A DNA stretch of 64,000 bases from contig DATLDQ010000048.1 in the NCBI GenBank assembly GCA_035525785.1, forward strand, positions 62,001 through 126,000, in the 5' to 3' direction. The DNA is from CADEED01 sp035525785 (GTDB taxonomy: Bacteria > Pseudomonadota > Gammaproteobacteria > Steroidobacterales > Steroidobacteraceae). This document shows positions 58,091 to 64,000 of the stretch, piece after piece (positions within the stretch are counted from its first letter, which is position 1; every line of letters begins with the position of its first letter). Below the pieces are notes generated by a model. That model searched no databases and was not told where the DNA came from. It saw only the letters and a list, made by a program, of their open reading frames with translations. Position numbers and translations under genes: made by a program.

Positions 58091-59155
58091 ATGGCCAAAT
58101 CAAAAGCGGACCTGCGCGTGGTGGTGGACAACTCCGCCGGAGGGCCGGGGTCCGACGCCGACGCGATCGACAAGCCGATGTCCCCCGAGCAGGTGGAGAT
58201 GCCGTTCGCCATCGTGAATGGCGAAGCGATCACGCAGCTTCCGAAGGATCTCTACATCCCGCCGCAGGCGCTGGAAGTATTCCTCGATGCGTTCGAAGGG
58301 CCGCTCGACCTGCTGCTGTACATGATCCGGCGGCAGAATCTCGACATCCTCGACATCCCGATCGCCGACATCACCAAGCAGTACATGGAATACATCGGGC
58401 TCATGGCCGACATGCAGCTCGAGCTCGCGGGCGAATACCTGGTCATGGCCGCCACGCTGGCCGAGATCAAGTCGCGCATGCTGCTGCCGCGCGCCGTGGA
58501 CCCGAACGCCGGCGAAGAGGGCGACCCGCGCGCCGACCTCGTGCGCCGCCTGCAGGAATACGAGCGCTTCAAGAGCGCCGCCGAGAGCATCGACCGGATC
58601 CCGCGCCTGGACCGGGATACCTGGGTGGGCAGCGCCGACCTCGTAGAACGCAAGAGCTCGCGTCCGCTGCCGCAGATCGCCATGCAGGAAATGCTCATGG
58701 CCTTCCGCGAGGTGGTCCAGCGCTCCGAGATGTTCGCGCATCACCTTATCCGCCGCGAGCGGCTGTCGGTGCGCGTGCGCATGTCTGATATCCTCTCGAA
58801 CCTCGAACGCGCGAGCTTCGTGGAGTTCGTGAACCTCTTCAAAGCCGAAGAGGGCCGCATGGGCGTCACGGTCACCTTCGTGGCGATCCTCGAGCTGGTG
58901 CGCGAGGGTCTCATCGAGATCGTGCAGACCGAGGCTTACGCGCCCATCCACGTGCGCAGGGGCGAAGGGCAGCGGGGTCTCAAACTCGCGGTGGACAACG
59001 ACGCCAAGCTCGACGCGGCGGCCAATGAGCCGAGCATGGAGCCCGACATCGAAGGCACTGCCACGTCGTACATAGACGATCTCGACGACGACTCATCGGA
59101 CACCGACCAGGCCGATGCGGATGGCACCAGTACGGACGGAGAACAGCATGAGTGA
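58091..59155 (+). CDS. scpA: Segregation and condensation protein A
   Basis: ScpA is the kleisin that bridges the SMC heads. The 354 residues carry an N-terminal extension (1-60), the kleisin core starting with FEGPLDLLLYMIRRQNLDI, LAGEYLVMAATLAEIKSRMLLP and the C-terminal winged helix (VTFVAILELVREGLIEIVQ). The last 40 residues are acidic and Ser/Thr-rich, probably disordered. AGGAGA precedes the ATG. It overlaps scpB by eight bases. smc, the partner, lies 7 kb upstream. Confidence 0.95.
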   Translation: MAKSKADLRVVVDNSAGGPGSDADAIDKPMSPEQVEMPFAIVNGEAITQLPKDLYIPPQALEVFLDAFEGPLDLLLYMIRRQNLDILDIPIADITKQYMEYIGLMADMQLELAGEYLVMAATLAEIKSRMLLPRAVDPNAGEEGDPRADLVRRLQEYERFKSAAESIDRIPRLDRDTWVGSADLVERKSSRPLPQIAMQEMLMAFREVVQRSEMFAHHLIRRERLSVRVRMSDILSNLERASFVEFVNLFKAEEGRMGVTVTFVAILELVREGLIEIVQTEAYAPIHVRRGEGQRGLKLAVDNDAKLDAAANEPSMEPDIEGTATSYIDDLDDDSSDTDQADADGTSTDGEQHE

Positions 59156-59990
59156 TGCCTACATCAAGAACGTGATCGAGGCGGCGCTGCTGGCCGCCGG
59201 CCGTCCCGTGCCGGTGTCCGAACTTCAGCAGATGTTCGACGAGCACTCGCGGCCCACCACCAAAGAGCTGCGCGCCATCCTCGACACCCTCGCCGCCGAC
59301 TACGAGGGTCGCGGCGTGGCCATCAAGGAAACCGCCAACGGTTTCCGTTTCCAGGTGCGCACCGAGTTCGCGCAGGAAGTGTCGCGCCTCTGGCCCGATC
59401 GACCCAAGAAGTATTCGCGCGCGCTGCTCGAGACGCTGGCGTTGATCGCCTATCGCCAGCCCATCACGCGTGCCGAAATCGAGCACGTCCGCGGCGTCGC
59501 CGTGAATCCCGAAATCGTCAAGACGCTCATGGAGCGCAACTGGGTGCGCGTCGTCGGTCATCGCGACGTGCCCGGTCATCCCGAGCTGCTCGGCACCACG
59601 CCCGACTTCCTCGACTACTTCTCGCTCAAGTCCATCGATGACCTGCCGCCGCTCGCGGAGCTCAAGTCACTCTCCGATCTCAACCTGCAGTTGCCGCTGC
59701 CGGTCAACGGCGACGGCCAGCCCGACGCGGGGGCGGCCGCAGGCGAGGGTGGCGCGAACGGTGAAGCCGCGGCCGCGGGAGCAGCGGCCGATGGAGCGGT
59801 TCCGGTGGATACGGCTGAAGTCGCCATCGTCAACGCGGGCGCGGACGAGCCCGCCGCCGAGGCGCCGGTCGCGAGTCGCAATGACGGCGGCCTGGACGCG
59901 GCGGCCGACGAGGACGATGAAGAAGAATTGTCGGCGCCGGGTAGTTCGGCCAGCGGTCTCGTCGCGGCGCCGCCGTCGGACGAGCAGTAA
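59148..59990 (+). CDS. scpB: Segregation and condensation protein B
   Basis: ScpB dimers bind the ScpA linker in condensin. The 280 residues contain two winged-helix domains (about 1-165) with IKNVIEAALLAAGRPVPV, SRALLETLALIAYRQPITRAE and WVRVVGHRDVPGHPELLGTT. The C-terminal 90 residues are a long Ala/Gly/Glu/Asp-rich tail. The ATG at 59148 follows GGAGA and overlaps the scpA stop; the ATG at 59115 in frame would add an unconserved stretch. Confidence 0.94.
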   Translation: MSDAYIKNVIEAALLAAGRPVPVSELQQMFDEHSRPTTKELRAILDTLAADYEGRGVAIKETANGFRFQVRTEFAQEVSRLWPDRPKKYSRALLETLALIAYRQPITRAEIEHVRGVAVNPEIVKTLMERNWVRVVGHRDVPGHPELLGTTPDFLDYFSLKSIDDLPPLAELKSLSDLNLQLPLPVNGDGQPDAGAAAGEGGANGEAAAAGAAADGAVPVDTAEVAIVNAGADEPAAEAPVASRNDGGLDAAADEDDEEELSAPGSSASGLVAAPPSDEQ

Positions 59991-60005
59991 GCCGGGAGAG
60001 CACGC

Positions 60006-60815
60006 ATGCCGCGCCCCCGTCCGGCGCCGGCCGGTCCGGCACGTGGGGCCGGCTCGGAGCGGCTGCAGAAATACCTGGCGCAACGCGGTCTGGGTTCTCG
60101 CCGCGCCATCGAAGAATGGATCCGCGCGCAACGGATCACCGTCAACGGCCGCATCGCCGAGCTCGGCCTCAAGGTCACGCCCCAGGATGACATCCGCCTC
60201 GACGGCCGCCAGGTGCGCACGCGCGCGGCGGCGTCGGCCCAGGTCTTCGTGTTCAACCGCTCGGCCGGCGATCCACTGCAATCCGCGAATGCCGCGCGCG
60301 ATGCGGGCGGCTTGCGCGCCCCACTCATCGACCGGCTGCCCAAGACCGCCGGTCGACGCTTCGTCGCCGTGAGTCCCATGCCTGGCATCGATGGCGGGCT
60401 CGAGCTCGTAACCTCGGATGGTGCGCTCGCGACGCGCCTGCAACGCGCGGTCCACAAACTGGCCAGCGAATTCTCGGTGCGCGTGAAGGGCCTGTTGGGC
60501 CCGGATCAGCTCGAGGGCGTGAAGAGCGGCAAGCTCGATCGTCCCGCGCGCATGGTCATCGACACCGTGACGACGAGCGAGGCGGATCTCGAAGGCTCGA
60601 ACCGCTGGTACTGGGTGACGGCGCGCGGCGCCAGTGGCAAGGACATCCGCCAGCTGTTCGAGCGACAAGGCGCGCTGGTCAGCCGCGTGATGCGCATCTC
60701 GATGGGTAGTTTGGTGTTGGACAAGACATTGTCGCGTGGCCAGTACCGCCAGCTCGAGGACGCCGAGATCGAGAAGTTGCTGGCATCACCCGCCGCCGAG
60801 CCGGCCGAAGACTGA
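60006..60815 (+). CDS. RluB-position S4/pseudouridine synthase-like protein lacking catalytic motifs
   Basis: The 269 residues align along their whole length with RluB/RsuA-type pseudouridine synthases: an S4 domain (19-80, LQKYLAQRGLGSRRAIEEWI), the central fold (about 80-240) and the C-terminal SRVMRISMGSLVL-RGQYRQL segment. The catalytic motif GRLD is replaced by SPMP (123-126), so Pro126 sits where the catalytic Asp should be. The preceding NKPxG loop is NRSAG (84-88) and the late NREVRR motif is GKDIRQ (211-216). It probably binds RNA but does not isomerise uridine. It occupies the usual place after scpAB, so it likely descends from rluB. The frame is intact and codon use is normal. Confidence 0.8.
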   Translation: MPRPRPAPAGPARGAGSERLQKYLAQRGLGSRRAIEEWIRAQRITVNGRIAELGLKVTPQDDIRLDGRQVRTRAAASAQVFVFNRSAGDPLQSANAARDAGGLRAPLIDRLPKTAGRRFVAVSPMPGIDGGLELVTSDGALATRLQRAVHKLASEFSVRVKGLLGPDQLEGVKSGKLDRPARMVIDTVTTSEADLEGSNRWYWVTARGASGKDIRQLFERQGALVSRVMRISMGSLVLDKTLSRGQYRQLEDAEIEKLLASPAAEPAED

Positions 60816-61933
60816 TGAAGATCTGGCTGCTGCCACTGGCGGTGCTGCTGGCAGCCTGTTCGCGCGATCCGCAATCCGACCCCGAGTACGCGCGGACCTG
60901 CCACGGATCACCGCTGCGCACGGTCGAAGAGCGGAATGCCGCCCTCGAAGAGGGCTACACGATCAATGGCCGATTCGATTGCATCGACATCCACTCCTAC
61001 GAGGTCCGCCAGGAGGAGATGCAGCTGGACCGCGCCGCGGCGGAACAGGCTGCGGCGAGACGTGCGGCGCAACGGCAGGTGGAGGTCGATCGCAGCCTCG
61101 CCGCCGAGCGCGAGGGATTCGCCACCGAAGTGTCCCTGCCGCGCACGAGCCTGGACTTGCCCGCGCCCCCCGCAGCGTTGTTCCGTCGCTACGAGTACGA
61201 CGCGCAGCGGGGACTCGTGGCGTTCGTCACGCCTGACCCCGGCGACGGTGAAAAGCACCCGGCCATCCTCTGGATCACGGGCGGCGACTGCAATTCGCTC
61301 GATGACTTCTGGCAGGAGGGTTCACCCGACAACGAGCAGTCGGCCAGCGCCTGGCGCAAGGCGGGAGTCATCACGATGTTCGCGACCCTGCGCGGCGGCA
61401 ACGCCAGCCGGGCGCACCGCGAGGCCTTCTTCGGTGAAGTCGACGACGTGCGTGCCGCGGGCGCCTTCCTCGCGAAGCTGCCCTACGTGGACGCCGACCG
61501 GGTCTACCTCGGCGGACACAGCACCGGCGGTACGCTGGTTCTGCTGGTGGCAGAGAGCCTGGGCACCCATCCGGGGTTCGCGGGCGTGTTCGCCTTCGGC
61601 GCCGTTCGCTCGCCCGCCGTCTATCCACCGGATCTCATGGGCGTGGATTTTGCCGCGCTGCCCGATCGCGAGCTGCGGCTGCGGTCGCCGCAGTACTGGC
61701 TCGAGGCCATCCGCGCGCCTACCTACCTCATCGAAGGCGCGGATCAGCCCGGAAACTCGCAGGAACTCGACGAACTGTGCGCGCTGACGCGCAACCCGGC
61801 GGTGCATTGCGTATCGGTGCCGGGCAAGAATCACTTCAGCGTATTGCACGCCGTGAACCAGGTGCTGGCCGCACGCGTGGCCGTCGGCGAGGATGACGAG
61901 CCGCTGATCAAGGCCGCGCAATTCGCGCGGTGA
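60815..61933 (+). CDS. Lipoprotein alpha/beta hydrolase
   Basis: The 372-residue protein is a lipoprotein (signal peptide with lipobox LAAC, Cys15). A short Cys-containing region and a coiled coil (about 62-100, Ala/Glu/Arg/Gln-rich) precede an alpha/beta hydrolase domain of the prolyl-oligopeptidase/dienelactone type (about 115-365). The likely triad is Ser236 (GGHSTGG), Asp310 (EGADQP) and His340 (GKNHF). ILWITGGDCNSLDDFW forms the oxyanion region. The substrate is unknown. Its ATG shares one base with the preceding stop (TGATG), so it is cotranscribed with the rluB-like gene. Confidence 0.83.
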   Translation: MKIWLLPLAVLLAACSRDPQSDPEYARTCHGSPLRTVEERNAALEEGYTINGRFDCIDIHSYEVRQEEMQLDRAAAEQAAARRAAQRQVEVDRSLAAEREGFATEVSLPRTSLDLPAPPAALFRRYEYDAQRGLVAFVTPDPGDGEKHPAILWITGGDCNSLDDFWQEGSPDNEQSASAWRKAGVITMFATLRGGNASRAHREAFFGEVDDVRAAGAFLAKLPYVDADRVYLGGHSTGGTLVLLVAESLGTHPGFAGVFAFGAVRSPAVYPPDLMGVDFAALPDRELRLRSPQYWLEAIRAPTYLIEGADQPGNSQELDELCALTRNPAVHCVSVPGKNHFSVLHAVNQVLAARVAVGEDDEPLIKAAQFAR

Positions 61934-61951
61934 GCGCGTCCCGCGTCGGGC

Positions 61952-62716
61952 TCAACCGCCCTGGGCGGTGAATCGTTGGCCAGTGATGCCCCGGCTGGCC
62001 GGGCCTAACAACGCGAGATAGGCCGGAGTCAGCGACTCCGGCGTCGGCAGCGTCTGCTGGTCCTCGGATGGATAGGCCGCGCGTCGCATGGCAGTGCGGA
62101 CCTTGCCCGGATCGATGATGTTCACGCGGACGTTCGACGTGTTCTCGAGCTCGGGCGCGAGCACCTGGGCGAGACCTTCCACGGCGAACTTGGACACCGA
62201 ATACGCGCCCCAGTAGGCGCGGCCGCGCGCGCCGACGCCACTCGACGTGAACAACACCGACGCGTCATTCGACTTGCGCAGCAGTGGCAACAGGTACTGT
62301 GTGAGTACGAATGCGGCCGTGACGTTCACATGCATGACGCGCATGAACATGGGCACGTCGAATTGCTCGATCGGCGTGAGCGCGCCGAGCAGCGCAGCGT
62401 TGTGCAGCAGCGCATCGAGCCTGCCGTAGCGCTGCTCGATGGCTGCCGCGACGGCCTCGTAGTCTGCCGCCAGCGCCTTCTCGAGATCGAGGGGCACGAT
62501 GCTGGCTTCGGGCGCGCCCAGCTTCCCGATCTCGGCATGCACGCCTTCGAGCTTCTTCACGCTGCGACCCAACAGGATGACTTGCGCGCCGGCCTGCGCC
62601 AGCGCCAGCGAGACGGCGCGGCCGATGCCCGAACCCGCACCCGTCACCAGGACGACACGGCCGGAAAATTCATGGGATACCGGTGTGTGCCGGCGCGGAT
62701 CGAAGGTGGCGTTCAT
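61952..62716 (-). CDS. yciK: YciK-type short-chain dehydrogenase/reductase
   Basis: This 254-residue SDR closely resembles E. coli YciK. It has the cofactor loop VTGAGSGIG (24-32), LHNAALLG (104-111), the catalytic Ser in FTSSGVG (about 158), Tyr172 and Lys176 (YSVSK) and the YciK-like DPGKVRTAMRRAAYP and GITGQRFTAQGG ends. The substrate is unknown. The ATG at 62716 lies 4 bp after rmuC, so both are in one operon; the longer open frame overlaps rmuC in antisense frame and is not used. Confidence 0.9.
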   Translation of the reverse strand: MNATFDPRRHTPVSHEFSGRVVLVTGAGSGIGRAVSLALAQAGAQVILLGRSVKKLEGVHAEIGKLGAPEASIVPLDLEKALAADYEAVAAAIEQRYGRLDALLHNAALLGALTPIEQFDVPMFMRVMHVNVTAAFVLTQYLLPLLRKSNDASVLFTSSGVGARGRAYWGAYSVSKFAVEGLAQVLAPELENTSNVRVNIIDPGKVRTAMRRAAYPSEDQQTLPTPESLTPAYLALLGPASRGITGQRFTAQGG

Positions 62717-62720
62717 GGGG

Positions 62721-64000
62721 TCAGGACGGGTTTCGGTTGGGATCGTCGAGGGAGGGCGTGTCGGGAGTGGGTTCGGCGAGCGATCGCACGCCTTTTTCGA
62801 GCTGCTCCACCGGATCGATTGGCGCGTCACTGGTGGCGCCGAGCTCGGTGAACTTGCGCGCCTGCGGCAGCACGTTGCGCTCCAGGGAGCCTACCGCGGA
62901 GTTGAAGGCATCGATGGCGGAGCCGAACGAGCGGCCCACCTTCTGCAGGTGGCTGACGAAGACGCTGAGACGCTTGTGCAGGTCCTGCCCCAGCTCGCGG
63001 ATCTCGCGCGCGTTTTCGGTGACGCGCGACTGGCGCCAACCGTAGGCGATGACCTTGAGCAACGCCATGAGAGTGGACGGCGTGGTGACGATGATGCGCT
63101 GCTTGAGCGCATCTTCGATGAGGTCCGGGTTCTTGGCCAGCGCAGCCGAGAGGAACTGATCCCCCGGCAGGAAAAGTACTGCGAACTCGGGGCTGTGTTC
63201 GAACTGCTCCCAGTAGCTCTTGCGGCTCAGCTCGCGCACGCGCTCGACGACCTGCCGCGCATGCCGCGTCAGTGCCTCGTCGCGCGCGGAATCGTCCGGA
63301 GCTTCGACCGCGGCCAGGTAGGCATCGAGCGGAGTCTTGGCGTCGACGACGATTTCGCGGTCGTCGGGCATGTGCACCACGAGGTCGGGGCGCAGCGCGC
63401 CGGTTTCCGTGGTCACCTGGTTCTGTTCGGTGAAATCGCAGTGTTCGGACATGCCGGCGAGTTCCACGACGCGCCGCAGGGTGACTTCTCCCCAGCGGCC
63501 GCGCACTTCCGGCCGTCGCAGGGCCGTGGAGAGATTGCGCGTCTCGCGCTGCAGGAGATCCTGCACCTTCACGAGGTTTTCGATCTGCCCGGAAAGCTTG
63601 CCCGCGGTTTCGCGTTGTTCGCGGTGCAACGCATGAGACTGTTCTTCCTGTCGTGCCAGTGCCAGCTTCAACGGCTCGACCAGCTGCTTGATGGCTTCCT
63701 CGCGCGCCAGCAGGGTCGCGGAGGCGGACTCCTGGTTGCGGCCAAAGATCTCGTTGGCGAGCTGGATGAAGGTCTGGCTGTTGGCGTCCAGCGCCGCGCG
63801 CGAGCTGCTTTCGATGGCGAGGCGCACCTGCGCTTCGCTGTGGCGCAGGAGCTCCGCATTGCGCGCCAGCGCCTGCTCTTCGCTCGCAATCTTCGCGCGC
63901 GCCGCTGCGAGCTCTGCGCGCAGCGCCTCCGCGCGACGCGCCGCCCGCAGGGTGCCGAGCAGGTAGCCGATGACCGCCGCCGCGAGCGCGAGGATGATGA
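62721..64000 (-). CDS. rmuC: DNA recombination protein RmuC, 5' end outside the window
   Basis: RmuC is a membrane-linked nuclease-fold protein that limits recombination at inverted repeats. The frame runs off the right edge; the first visible residues form a membrane helix (ILALAAAVIGYLLGTL) followed by a coiled coil, so only a few N-terminal residues are missing. The core has RRPEVRGRWGEVTLRRVVEL, the nuclease-like DLVVHMPDDREIVVDAKTPL and IIVTTPSTLMALLKVIAYGW. The Met visible at 63827 is internal. The C-terminal tail is Pro/Asp-rich. Confidence 0.93.
   Translation of the reverse strand, partial: IILALAAAVIGYLLGTLRAARRAEALRAELAAARAKIASEEQALARNAELLRHSEAQVRLAIESSSRAALDANSQTFIQLANEIFGRNQESASATLLAREEAIKQLVEPLKLALARQEEQSHALHREQRETAGKLSGQIENLVKVQDLLQRETRNLSTALRRPEVRGRWGEVTLRRVVELAGMSEHCDFTEQNQVTTETGALRPDLVVHMPDDREIVVDAKTPLDAYLAAVEAPDDSARDEALTRHARQVVERVRELSRKSYWEQFEHSPEFAVLFLPGDQFLSAALAKNPDLIEDALKQRIIVTTPSTLMALLKVIAYGWRQSRVTENAREIRELGQDLHKRLSVFVSHLQKVGRSFGSAIDAFNSAVGSLERNVLPQARKFTELGATSDAPIDPVEQLEKGVRSLAEPTPDTPSLDDPNRNPS

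Overview
The window is a high-GC chromosomal segment (about two thirds G+C by eye) from a gammaproteobacterium outside the Enterobacterales. The best fit is the Xanthomonadales / Nevskiales / Steroidobacterales neighbourhood. The reasons are: ZipA is present, which is a gammaproteobacterial marker; chromosome condensation uses SMC-ScpA-ScpB and not MukBEF; nuoC and nuoD are separate genes, not fused; and the orders tpiA-secG-tRNA-nuoA..N-tRNA-fMet, smc-zipA-ligA and trpS-scpA-scpB-rluB match, from memory, that part of the class. The genus cannot be fixed from the sequence alone. I see no insertion sequence, prophage, CRISPR array, toxin-antitoxin pair or rRNA operon. Almost all of the window is dense housekeeping sequence.

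Layout. 1-3.7 kb: the 3' part of an exported DUF1080 protein, then a membrane GGDEF/EAL cyclic-di-GMP enzyme. 3.8-9.9 kb: divergent yhbY and ftsH (ftsH has a convincing sigma-32 promoter), then folP, glmM, tpiA, secG and tRNA-Leu(GAG). 10-24.7 kb: a complete 14-gene nuoA-N operon for respiratory complex I with many 4-base overlaps, then tRNA-fMet. 24.8-31.7 kb: a looser block that separates tRNA-fMet from rimP. It holds a PEP-CTERM-type secreted protein, rlmE, a FAD-dependent dehydrogenase, a SPOUT rRNA/tRNA methyltransferase, a 132-residue protein of unknown function, a serine esterase, and a padR-pspC pair. 31.8-40.4 kb: the translation/transcription operon rimP-nusA-infB-rbfA-truB-rpsO-pnp. 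40.6-44.5 kb: an accessory patch with an exported His-rich protein, an MddA-like methyltransferase, a CadC-like TPR regulator and a zinc-ribbon protein. 44.5-47.4 kb: phaR, gluQ, dksA and queF. 47.6-54.1 kb: smc-zipA-ligA. 54.2-64 kb: yciB-bolA-ppiC against yciO-trpS-scpA-scpB-(rluB-like)-hydrolase, then rmuC-yciK, with rmuC running off the right edge.

How the genes fit together. The nuo operon builds the proton-pumping NADH dehydrogenase. rimP to pnp couples ribosome assembly, initiation, transcript elongation and RNA decay. smc, scpA and scpB, about 7 kb apart, encode a whole condensin. dksA suggests stringent control, and many promoters here share a -10 hexamer followed by a GC-rich discriminator (often CGCGCCC).

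No wholly new multi-gene system stands out. The strongest unusual observations are: a pseudouridine synthase in the rluB position that has lost the catalytic Asp and neighbouring motifs; a DksA with three of four zinc cysteines replaced and a long basic Ala/Lys/Pro extension; leaders of nuo, rimP and nusA filled with hairpins; a perfect palindrome in front of padR; a decayed copy of the tRNA-fMet 3' half about 110 bp downstream of the tRNA; and candidate leaderless or near-leaderless transcripts for yhbY, rlmE and trpS.
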